Translations under genes and position numbers: made by a program
Shown: positions 25,373-34,700 of the stretch, one piece after another
Layout of the letters: each line of letters opens with the position of its first letter
Position numbering within the stretch: the first letter of the stretch is position 1
Assembly (NCBI GenBank): GCA_017458975.1
Contig: JAFSZK010000053.1
Coordinates: forward strand, 1-64,000
Length of the DNA: 64,000 bases
Source: Eubacterium sp.
Lineage (GTDB): Bacteria; Bacillota; Clostridia; Oscillospirales; Acutalibacteraceae
Direction of reading: 5' to 3'
The notes under the pieces: model-generated
What the model saw: only the letters and a program-made list of their open reading frames with translations
Databases searched by the model: none
What the model was told of the DNA's origin: nothing

Positions 25373-26095
25373 ATGAGTAACAAATGTCCTAAATGCTCAG
25401 GAAATATTCCTGAGGGAGCCTCATTTTGTTTGCATTGCTTTAGCTTAATAAACGAAAAACAGCCACCAGAACAAGGCGCCCCCCGTCGTAAAAAAGCGGG
25501 GCTGCTTGTAAGCCTTGCCGCGGTAGTTTTAATAGCGGTTGTTGTTTGTTCAATACTGATTTTCAACAAAAACAAGAACGAAGAAAAGCCTTTAAACTCT
25601 TCAAGCGTAACGACGGCTCAGACACAACGGATTTCTCAGACCGAAACGAACCCCGTTGCAACCGAAAAGCCTTTAAGCACAACGGTTTCAACTACTAAAG
25701 AGCGGCAGAGCGAAAACGAAATAAACCAAACGCAGCAAACATCTGAGAAAACGGTTAAAGAAACCGAAAAAAGCACTGTGGCAAATCCGAAGACTACCAA
25801 ACAGGCCTCGCGTAAAATTGTTATTAAGAACGGTAGGCTTATATCCTATCCCGCCGGCTTAAAGAATTCGTCTTATACAATTCCTTACGATGTTAAAAGT
25901 ATAGAGAAGGATGCTTTTAAAGGGAACAAATATCTGAAAAAAATAAAATTCAGTAAAAGAGAAACACTTAATTGTGATTGGAATAATTTGTTCAGATGTC
26001 TGCCTAATCTTGATACAATTTATATTTACGCAGGAACTAATGCCGATACAGAGGGAATGCAATATTTTTCAGGAGAAATAGTTTACTATGATTAA
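25373..26095 (+). CDS. zinc-ribbon, single-pass membrane protein with LRR-type end
   Basis: A 240-residue protein in three parts. A cytoplasmic zinc ribbon is made by CPKC (5-8) and CLHC (21-24). One membrane helix lies at about residues 44-63. Then comes a Ser/Thr/Lys/Gln-rich linker of about 80 residues, typical of wall-spanning stalks, and an LRR_5-like end (SYTIPYDVKSIEKDAFKGNKYLKKIKF). It is first in an operon with an XRE-like regulator (8-base overlap) and a Ser/Thr kinase, so its cytoplasmic ribbon or threonine-rich stalk may be partner or substrate of the kinase; that is inference. It is flanked on both sides by BspA-type LRR proteins. Confidence 0.72.
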   Translation: MSNKCPKCSGNIPEGASFCLHCFSLINEKQPPEQGAPRRKKAGLLVSLAAVVLIAVVVCSILIFNKNKNEEKPLNSSSVTTAQTQRISQTETNPVATEKPLSTTVSTTKERQSENEINQTQQTSEKTVKETEKSTVANPKTTKQASRKIVIKNGRLISYPAGLKNSSYTIPYDVKSIEKDAFKGNKYLKKIKFSKRETLNCDWNNLFRCLPNLDTIYIYAGTNADTEGMQYFSGEIVYYD

Positions 26096-26519
26096 GAAAA
26101 AGATAACCGAGGATTTACTCGAGGAATTAAAACAGGAAAACACCGACATAAAGGAATACATAACTGAAAACTCTAATTCTTTCATACAAGTTAATTTAAG
26201 AGAGTTCTGGAACGGTCTTTTTGAAAAATCAGGAAAAACCAAGGCGGATGTTGTAAATAATTCCGACGTATCATATATCTATTTTTATGAGATTTTACAA
26301 GGTAAAAAGGTGCCGACTAAGGATAAAATAGTAAGGCTGATATTAGCAATGGGGCTGGAGCTTGAGGATTGTCAAAAAGCGCTTAAATACTGTAATCAGT
26401 CCCTTCTTTATCCTCGAATTAAGCGCGACAGCTATATTATTTATGCTATTGAGCATAAGATTTCCGTTTATAAGACGCAGGAAATGCTTATTGAGGCGGG
26501 AGAGCCGGAGTTAAAATGA
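26088..26519 (+). CDS. XRE-like helix-turn-helix protein
   Basis: A 143-residue protein with a lambda-Cro/C1-like helix-turn-helix at about residues 40-90 (REFWNGLFEKSGKTKADVVNNSDVSYIYFYEILQGKKVPTKDK split by the recognition turn). A C-terminal helical part follows. GGAG lies before the ATG. It overlaps the zinc-ribbon gene by 8 bases and the kinase gene by 4 (ATGA), so all three are one translational unit. It could bind DNA, or serve as a kinase adaptor or substrate. Confidence 0.75.
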   Translation: MIKKKITEDLLEELKQENTDIKEYITENSNSFIQVNLREFWNGLFEKSGKTKADVVNNSDVSYIYFYEILQGKKVPTKDKIVRLILAMGLELEDCQKALKYCNQSLLYPRIKRDSYIIYAIEHKISVYKTQEMLIEAGEPELK

Positions 26520-27238
26520 GTGAATTAAAGGAATATATTGAAAAAGCGCTTGAAAAAGAATACAAAAAAATAGGCGTAATCAGCGAAACTCCTGTAAATA
26601 CTATTACTGTTTACGGGCACACAGAAAGCGGAAACAGGCTTGTTTTAATCCGTTCGGGCTACCGTAACGATGAGGTTTTCAGAAAGCTTAAGTCGATAAA
26701 TACAGGCGGACTTATGCCGATTATTTATGAGGTATGCAGCGAAGAGGACTTTCTTTATGTTCTTGAAGAATACATAGACGGAAGGTCGCTTACGGATTAT
26801 CTTAGCGGGGAGTGCGATTATACCGAAAGAGAGCTTTATAAATTCCTGGTTGATATATGCGCGGCGCTTGAAATTATACACGGGCTCGGTATTGTTCACC
26901 GTGATATCAAGCCGGAAAATATTATTATAAGCAAGGGAAAAGCATGTCTTATTGACTTTTCAGTATCAAGAATAATAAACTACAGCCAGAAAGATACCGT
27001 AAATCTCGGAACGGCGGGCTATGCGGCGCCTGAGCAGTACGGAATAAGCGAAAGTCAGCCGTCAAGTGATATTTACGCGTTCGGAGTTCTTGCCAATATT
27101 TTGCTTACGGGTGAGCACCCTACAACAAAAATCCCCTCGGGAAAAATCGGAAGGATAATAAGAAAGTGTACCGATATCCAGATTTCAAAGCGATATCAGT
27201 CAGCCGGGGAACTGAAAAAGCAATTAATAAAATTATAA
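26516..27238 (+). CDS. divergent Ser/Thr protein kinase, soluble
   Basis: A 240-residue kinase domain without membrane segment or PASTA repeats. The C-lobe is well kept: VHRDIKPENI (catalytic Asp130), GTAGYAAPEQY and SDIYAFGVL. The N-lobe is degenerate: no GxGxxG loop is visible, the strand-3 lysine position reads VLIR (Arg46), and the metal motif DFG is DFS (147-149). It may be a weak kinase, an unusual nucleotide binder, or a family with its own ATP grip. It ends the zinc-ribbon/XRE/kinase operon and is followed by a terminator. Confidence 0.85.
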   Translation: MSELKEYIEKALEKEYKKIGVISETPVNTITVYGHTESGNRLVLIRSGYRNDEVFRKLKSINTGGLMPIIYEVCSEEDFLYVLEEYIDGRSLTDYLSGECDYTERELYKFLVDICAALEIIHGLGIVHRDIKPENIIISKGKACLIDFSVSRIINYSQKDTVNLGTAGYAAPEQYGISESQPSSDIYAFGVLANILLTGEHPTTKIPSGKIGRIIRKCTDIQISKRYQSAGELKKQLIKL

Positions 27239-27278
27239 CCCTTTTAGACAGATTTGTCGCAAGGGTTTTATTTTTTTG
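27237..27278 (+). terminator. terminator of the kinase operon
   Basis: AACCCTT/AAGGGTT stem with a 17-base loop followed by TTATTTTTTTG, overlapping the kinase stop. Confidence 0.7.
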
Positions 27279-27371
27279 TTAATAATTTATTAAAATATAT
27301 GCTCTCGGCGTATATCATTAAGGCTTTTCATTATTTATAATTTAAATAACAATATCTTATAAGGTGACAAT

Positions 27372-30300
27372 ATGAAAAACAAAAGAAAAAGAATTATATC
27401 ATTATTCCTTTCGCTGATATTACTTTTAAGCTCGGTTACAATATCGGGCTTATCGGTATTTGCGGAAGATTTAACCTCCGGCTCCTGCGGGGATAACGTT
27501 ACGTATTCGTTTAATTCCTCAACGGGCACATTAACGATTAGCGGCGAAGGTCCCATGACGGATTACGGTTTTTCTTCATCGCCCTTTTATAACAATTCTT
27601 CAATTATTAATGTTACTATTCAAAGCGGTGTAACAAGCATAGGCAAGAGCACGTTTTGTTACTGCAAAGGTCTAACAAGCGTAACAATCCCGGGTAGCGT
27701 AACAAGTATAGGTAGCTCTGCGTTTTTCAATTGTTCCAATTTAACAAGCGTAACAATACCGGGTAGCGTAACAAGTATAGGCAGCTCTGCGTTTGACTGT
27801 TGCACAGGATTAACAAGTGTAACAATACCGAGCAGCGTAACAAGTATAGGCAGCTCTGCGTTTGACTGTTGCACAGGATTAACAAGGGTAACAATACCGA
27901 GCAGCGTGTCAACTATATATATGAGTACGTTTTCCGGATGTACCGGTTTAACAGAGGTTGTTCTTAATGAGGGGTTAAAAGAAATTAAACAGCTTGCTTT
28001 TTCCGGCTGTACGGGATTGACAAGTATTATGTTACCTGCAAGTTTAAAAACGATAGAATATGACCCTTTTATTCGTTGTAACAACTTAACAAGCATTAAT
28101 GTTGCAACGGACAGTACATATTTTTCGTCTCAGAACGGTATTCTTTTTAATAAAAATAAAACCACTATCAAAAGGTATCCTTCGGGGAAAAGCGGTACGA
28201 GCTATTCTATTCCTTCAAGTGTTACAGAAATATCTGATTATGCTTTCTACGGATGTTCTGAGCTTGAAAGCATATCAATTCCCGAAAACGTCTCATACAT
28301 TGGTAGTTCATCTTTTAATAACTGTTCAGGCTTAACAAGTATAACTGTCAGCAGCAGTAATGCTTACTTTTCATCGCAGGACGGTGTATTATTCAACAAA
28401 AACAGCACAAAATTAATTTTATATCCAATAGGCAAAAGTGAAACAAGCTATTCGATTCCGTCGAGTGTAACAAGCATAAATTATTCTGCGTTTAATAATT
28501 GTTCCGTTTTAACAAGTATTACCATACCTAACGGTGTGAAAAGCATAGGCGCAAGCGCGTTTGAGAATTGTACAGGTTTAGCAAGCATAACCATACCCGA
28601 CGGCGCAACAAGCATAGGCTCGAATGCATTTTATAATACTGCATATTATAAAGATAATAACAATTGGACGGACAATGTCTTATATATCGGAAACCATTTA
28701 ATAAATGCAAATACTTCCTTAAACGGTGATTTTGTGATTAAAGAAAGTTGTGTATCTATAGCGGCAAATGCATTATTTGGTCGTTCTGGATTAACGAGTA
28801 TTACCATACCTAATGGCGTGAAAAGTATAGGAGAAAGCGCATTTTATAATTGTACAGGCTTAATTAAAATTACTATTCCCGCAACAACGCAGCGTCTTGG
28901 GTCAAGCGCATTTAGTGGCTGTAATAATCTTAACGAAATTACAATTAAGTCCGGCGGAATTGATATATATGACAGTTCAAGCACAATTCCGTCAGGTGCA
29001 ACAATTATTGCCGAAGAAGGCTCTAAGGCGCAAAGATATGCTCAAAAATACAATCGGAATTTTGTTGAATTACCGTGCTTCAGGGCAAACTTTCTGACTA
29101 TACCTGATGACGCAAGCGAACCCTGCACCGCGTCTTCTCAATGTATATACTGCTCAAAGAAGTATTCGGATATAACAAGCACGATACCGGTTGAAGCGGG
29201 TACGAATATTTATTTTAAAGCTGATAAAGAATCAAAGGTCTTATGTAATGTTGACGGTATTTTTTGCGTGGCTTGTGACGTAGGGCTGTCTCTTTATAAC
29301 TCAGCCGGCGGCGTTGCGTCGCCGCAAAGGTCCGTAGTTATTAGCGACCCGAGTTTAATATATAATGTAATAAAACTGAACGAAGACGGCACATATAAAG
29401 AAACAGATACTACCGAGCGATATTTTTTGAGCAATACTATTTATGAAGACGAGTCCGATGATAAGTTCTTTTTGATACAATACATAGACGAAAACAATGT
29501 AAGTTATATCGGATATGTGTTAAAGGATGATGTGTATATTGAGCCTCATTCTTACGAAGAAACACAAACAGTAACGGGCAAGCCTATTAAAGCGTGTACC
29601 GCGTGCGGCAGCAGCGTTCCGCATTACTGTGGTCCGAACGGGCATGAAACCGAGCTTGTTCCTGTTCAGGCGGCTACCTGTACCGAGGACGGAATAAGAG
29701 AACATTACCGTTGTGTTTGGTGTAACAAGCTCTTTAGCGACGCTGCAGCGACTGATGAAAAAGAGCTTGATGATTTTACGTATTCCGCAACGGGGCATGA
29801 TTTTAGCGGCGGTAAAATTACAAGCGAGCCTACCTGTACCGAACAGGGCTATACGACCTATACCTGTACGGCTTGCGGCGAAAGCTATATCGACGATTAT
29901 ACTGAGCCCTTAGGTCATAATTATATACCTAATGTAACTCCGCCTACCTGTACCGAACAGGGATATACGACTTATACATGTTCAAGATGTCACGATACGT
30001 ATATCAGTGATTATACCGAAACCGTTCCCCATACTCCCGGCGAAGCCGTAAGAGAAAACGAAATTCCCGCAACTACAACAGCTACGGGCTCATGGGACGA
30101 AGTGGTTTACTGTAGCGTGTGTAATACGGAACTAAGCCGAATTACTCATACCGTTGATAAGGCTTCAACGGGAGTTTATATTGACTACGATAACGTTATT
30201 TATTCGGGTGATACAATTCAGCTTCCCGTAGTAATTGAAAACAACGTCGGCTTGCTTGGCTTCGGACTTAAATTTGATTATCCGACGGCGATATTCGATT

Positions 30301-31709
30301 CGGTAAGTGTTGTAAAGCATCCTGACTTTAATACGGGAATTGAGGATAATATCGGCGGTAACGCAAAGCCCGGAAGCTTCAAGGTCTACTGGGCGGGCAA
30401 CGCAAAGAGTACCTATAACGGAACTCTGTTCTATATTCAGATGAGCGTTAATGATACCGCGGTAGGCGAAGGAACAATCGGAGTTTCCTATCTTGCCGGC
30501 GATACCTTCGATTCTGATTTTAACGACTATGCGCTTAAGTGTACGGATTTTGACTTTACGGTTAATAATAATACAATCAGCGATTATCTTAAAATCGAAT
30601 CCTATGCCGAAAGTGTTACCGCGGGAGACGAGGTTGAATTAAAGCTTAAGCTTACCCAATTTGGAAACTTAAACGAAGCGGAGCTTAACGTTGAATATAA
30701 CGAAAATCTCGAATATAAGAGCTGCTCCTCTACGTCGGTAGGTTGCAGTGCAAGGGATAACGGCGGAAATATCACCCTTTCAATAACGGGCGTCAGCGCA
30801 ACGGATTTAAACGAGGATATTGTAACGCTTAAATTCAGGAGCAAGGATAATGCCGACGCAGGAAGATATGACTTTATTCTTACCTCCGAGGAGGAGGGAG
30901 TAAAGCTAACCTCGTGCAGCTTTGATATCGCAGCTTCCTCAACAAGCGAGATTGCCCAAATAAGTATTCCGCAGGGTGAGCCTGTTGAAGCAGGAGAAAC
31001 CTTTACCGTTCCCGTTAATATTGAAAATAATAAAGGCGTAATGGGTTACAGGCTTACCGTTAAGTATAACGAAAACGAGCTCAACCCCGTGTCCGTTAGT
31101 TTAAATAGCGAATTCGGCGGGAATCTAATAGATTCAATCGGAAACAAATCGGGCGAATTTGACGTTGTATGGAATAACGGCTTTGAAGTAAAAGAGGACG
31201 CGGCGTTGTTTAGTATAACCTTTACGGCGGTTGCAACAAGAACCTTAACAAGTAATGTTATCCTTGAATATAACCAGGGCGATACCTTTAACGAAAGCTT
31301 TGAGGACGTGGTATTTAACTGTAATAACGCCGCGGTAACAATCTGCAGCGGCCACGTTTATTCCGAAGCGGAGGTTGAAGCCGGCTGTGAGAGTTACGGA
31401 TGTAAAAGATATACCTGTCTTAACTGCGGCAAGGTATATGAAACCGATTTAACCGACCCGATAGGTCATTACTATGAGTATCAGGATAATTATACCACGC
31501 TTCCCGCGCATTACGAATGTAAGGATTGCGGCGGCGAATATTCGGCTGATACAGACGAGCTTAATTCACTTTGGAATTCAATGTATATTAATGAGAGACC
31601 GAGCAGAACGGCGGTTAATTACAGCTCGCTTCTCGATTTAAATAATGACGGTATTATAAACGCCAAGGACTATGCAGCATTAAAAATGCTGAATAGACTT
31701 GCCGATTAA
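27372..31709 (+). CDS. LRR / CxxC / cohesin / half-dockerin surface protein
   Basis: A 1,445-residue secreted protein. The signal peptide ends near GLSVFAED. Residues about 60-560 are BspA-type LRR_5 repeats, of which four 23-residue units (SVTIPGSVTSIGSSAF type) are nearly identical. Residues about 740-905 carry CxxC-type modules (PTCTEQGYTTYTCxxC). Three cohesin-like domains follow at about 930-1065, 1073-1190 and 1195-1330; the first and third have the cohesin-like 'PVVIENN.GLLGF' and 'GTLF.I' strands. Another CxxC module and a single dockerin repeat (DLNNDGIINAKDYAALKMLNR) end the protein. AAGGTGA lies before the ATG. It is the first of four consecutive cohesin/dockerin genes. Carrying both cohesins and a half-dockerin, it could act as a scaffold. 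Confidence 0.86.
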   Translation: MKNKRKRIISLFLSLILLLSSVTISGLSVFAEDLTSGSCGDNVTYSFNSSTGTLTISGEGPMTDYGFSSSPFYNNSSIINVTIQSGVTSIGKSTFCYCKGLTSVTIPGSVTSIGSSAFFNCSNLTSVTIPGSVTSIGSSAFDCCTGLTSVTIPSSVTSIGSSAFDCCTGLTRVTIPSSVSTIYMSTFSGCTGLTEVVLNEGLKEIKQLAFSGCTGLTSIMLPASLKTIEYDPFIRCNNLTSINVATDSTYFSSQNGILFNKNKTTIKRYPSGKSGTSYSIPSSVTEISDYAFYGCSELESISIPENVSYIGSSSFNNCSGLTSITVSSSNAYFSSQDGVLFNKNSTKLILYPIGKSETSYSIPSSVTSINYSAFNNCSVLTSITIPNGVKSIGASAFENCTGLASITIPDGATSIGSNAFYNTAYYKDNNNWTDNVLYIGNHLINANTSLNGDFVIKESCVSIAANALFGRSGLTSITIPNGVKSIGESAFYNCTGLIKITIPATTQRLGSSAFSGCNNLNEITIKSGGIDIYDSSSTIPSGATIIAEEGSKAQRYAQKYNRNFVELPCFRANFLTIPDDASEPCTASSQCIYCSKKYSDITSTIPVEAGTNIYFKADKESKVLCNVDGIFCVACDVGLSLYNSAGGVASPQRSVVISDPSLIYNVIKLNEDGTYKETDTTERYFLSNTIYEDESDDKFFLIQYIDENNVSYIGYVLKDDVYIEPHSYEETQTVTGKPIKACTACGSSVPHYCGPNGHETELVPVQAATCTEDGIREHYRCVWCNKLFSDAAATDEKELDDFTYSATGHDFSGGKITSEPTCTEQGYTTYTCTACGESYIDDYTEPLGHNYIPNVTPPTCTEQGYTTYTCSRCHDTYISDYTETVPHTPGEAVRENEIPATTTATGSWDEVVYCSVCNTELSRITHTVDKASTGVYIDYDNVIYSGDTIQLPVVIENNVGLLGFGLKFDYPTAIFDSVSVVKHPDFNTGIEDNIGGNAKPGSFKVYWAGNAKSTYNGTLFYIQMSVNDTAVGEGTIGVSYLAGDTFDSDFNDYALKCTDFDFTVNNNTISDYLKIESYAESVTAGDEVELKLKLTQFGNLNEAELNVEYNENLEYKSCSSTSVGCSARDNGGNITLSITGVSATDLNEDIVTLKFRSKDNADAGRYDFILTSEEEGVKLTSCSFDIAASSTSEIAQISIPQGEPVEAGETFTVPVNIENNKGVMGYRLTVKYNENELNPVSVSLNSEFGGNLIDSIGNKSGEFDVVWNNGFEVKEDAALFSITFTAVATRTLTSNVILEYNQGDTFNESFEDVVFNCNNAAVTICSGHVYSEAEVEAGCESYGCKRYTCLNCGKVYETDLTDPIGHYYEYQDNYTTLPAHYECKDCGGEYSADTDELNSLWNSMYINERPSRTAVNYSSLLDLNNDGIINAKDYAALKMLNRLAD
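27669..27947 (+). repeat. 69-bp tandem coding repeats in the LRR region
   Basis: Four consecutive 69-base units, each encoding one 23-residue LRR, start near 27669, 27738, 27807 and 27876. The first three differ by only a few bases over most of their length; the fourth has diverged. In-frame loss or gain of units would change LRR length without breaking the gene. Confidence 0.8.
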
Positions 31710-31722
31710 ACAGGAGGGAAAA

Positions 31723-34700
31723 ATGAAAAATCTAAGTAAGAAACTATTATCAACGCTTCTTGCAATGTTAATGCTGTTGTCGGTATTACCTGCAGGAGCC
31801 TTCACCGCACAGGCGGGAACTGTATTATTATGGCCTGTTATAGGACATACGACAAGGTCACAAGGGTTTCATGATGGAAGTGCAATTGATATTAGTGATG
31901 GAAGTATTTACGGGGCAACAGTGTATTCTGCCTTAGGCGGAACGGTAGAAAAAGTGTTTAAATGTAGCCATAATACTTACCCAAATTATAATATTTCGTG
32001 TTGCTATGGATATGGCACAGGAGTAGTTATAAAAGGCAACGATGGAAGGCACTATAGATACGCCCATATGGTTGCAGGCTCAATTCCGTCTAATATTTGG
32101 GTAGGCGCAAGCGTATCTCAAGGAACAGTCCTTGGAAAAGTAGGAAACACCGGTAATTCATCAGGTACGCATTTGCATTTTGCTATTTCATCAACATATG
32201 ATTGGTGGGGTAATAATGGTATTAATCCCAACAACGAGACTTATAAGTATTCGCTTAATGTTGATTATAAAGTTAACGCAAGTTCAGCAAGCAGTATTTC
32301 AAATGAAGACGCTAAAATAGGAATGAGCATTACCAATAGCGGTACGTCCGGCACTTATGGCTTTTTCATTTCAACAAACAGGAATAATGTTGAAAAGAAT
32401 AACTGTTATAAGCACTTTGTTGTTAACAAGGGCAAGGCAGTTAACAGCGCTTCGTGGAATATCCAGAAATATTCAGGAGCTTTAAAGCCGAACACAACTT
32501 ATTATTATAAGGTTTGGGCGGATATTGGCGGAACTCATAAAGCCAGTGGTATTTCGAGCTTTAAAACTACGAATAACAAACCGACCGCGGCAAAGCTTAC
32601 GGTTGAAACAAATTCAAAGGATATCGGTATCGGCGACCAGCCAACCGTAAAATGGAAAAAATCAGATTATGTAAGCACGTATACCGCTTTATTGTATAAT
32701 TCAAGCGGTAACAGAGTTCAGACTAAAGAAAACATTAGCAAAGACGCGACGTCATTTACCTTTAGCCCGATTAACACGGCAGGTACATATTATGCATACA
32801 TTAATGCTAAAAACTCCGTCGGTGAGGTTGAAAGTACTCCAATAGGCGTTATTACGGTTCACCCCGACGTTACCGTAACCTATAAAGACGCCGCTCCGTC
32901 AAGCTTTGTTGACTTTACGGGCGACCCTGCGACCGAGGCGGACGTTATTGATACCTATTCCGTTCATTACGGTCATGACGCCCCTGCTCCGACTCCGCCC
33001 TCCCATAAGGGCTATAAGTTTAACGGCTGGGACAAAAACGCAAAAGCGGTTAAAGAGGATACAGTTATTACCGCCGAGTATCAGATTAACCGATATAAGG
33101 TTACCTTTGTAAACGAAAAGGGTACTTTATTAAAGGAAGAAACGGTTAATTATTACAGCAGCCCCACCGCTCCGGAATACGACCCGTCCATTGATAATCC
33201 GGGTTATATCTTCCTTGCCTGGGATAAGGACTTTGAGCACGTTGAATCGAATATGAAGGTAACGGCGGTTATAGATTGGTATAACCATGACTATTCGGTT
33301 TACTCATACGTTACGGGCGCAGTCAGGGACGAAACCGATAAGGGCTACGATATAAGCATAAGTATTGTCAATAACGCTGACAGCCTTACAACGGGACGTT
33401 TTGTTATCGCGCTTAAAACCGAGGACGACAAGCTCCTTACCTCAACCGAATCGGCTGCGTTCAGCGTTAAGGCGGGCGCAACGAAGAACTTTGAGGAGTT
33501 CGTTAAATACGACAACCCCGCGTCAAAGGCATACGTTTACGTTGTTGACGATTATAAAACGATGACTCCCATTTCTCAGGCTGCGTCAAGGGATGTTGAC
33601 AACGGTCTCGAGTGGACCGAATGGTCTCCCGACAGACCGGCCGAGGGTACGTATACCGACCTTAAGTCAAGAACGGAGTACAGCTATCAGACCAAGGATA
33701 CTACTACCTCCTATGCAACCTCACTTGCGGGATATACCCAAAACGGATATACCGAGGTTAAGGCTTCAGGCGGTACTATTGATTACGCAAGCTTCCCCGG
33801 CGGCTATAACAAAAACGACAGCTATTATAAAAAATATGCCGGTAAAACGCTTAAATCAAACTCAAATACAGCAACTCAGGTTACAAGAGTAAGCACAAGT
33901 ACTATCGGTTATCTTTATTGGCACTGGAGCTATCCGCTTTCGGGCGCACATTCCGAGGACAACAGAGTTATAAGCGATACGTATAATGAATGGATTAGCG
34001 GCTGCGGTAACGCAACGGTCTGGGAATCCTTTATGAACGGAAGCAAGCTTTCCTGGAATTCGTCAAAAAGCGCTTATAAAGCAACCGGTCACAGTACGTA
34101 TTCATACTGGTGGTTCTCATGGACGTATAATAACTCAACTCCTCTTGAGGTTAAGCGCCAGACCTGGAATACATATAATAAGTTATATAATTACTATAAG
34201 ATTTCCGATTACTGCGACTGGACCCCCAATGCTCCGTCAAATGCATACGGAACCGTTAATACAAGAACAACGTACAGCTATAAACCCGTAAACCCGTTAC
34301 CCGAGGATACAAGCGGAGTTGCAAGAACAATAAGCGGCAACCTCGGTACGGAGTGCGCCAATAAACAGGCAACCCTCTATATCTATAAGGTTGACGAGGC
34401 TTCCGACTATTCAAACGAATATATCGGTCAGACAAAAGTTGCCGCAGACGGCTCGTATGAGTTTAACTTTAAGCTCAGAGAAGAGCCTTCGGTTAAGACG
34501 GGCGACTATACTGTTGCTCTCGGTATTGCGGGCACGAATACAATGATTTATCTTGATCCGATTATAGCTCCTAAGCCGACTCATACGGTAACCTTTAAGG
34601 ACTGGCAGGGCAATATTATCGGCGAACCTCAGCAGGTTGTTGAGGGCGAGGACGCTGTTCTTCCCGAGGCTCCCGCACGCGAGGGTTATCATTTCACTCA

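Noticed and set aside
27669..27947. Regular spaced repeats that look like a CRISPR array
   Set aside because: The 69-base units are in frame within a large secreted protein, encode LRRs and have no unique spacers.
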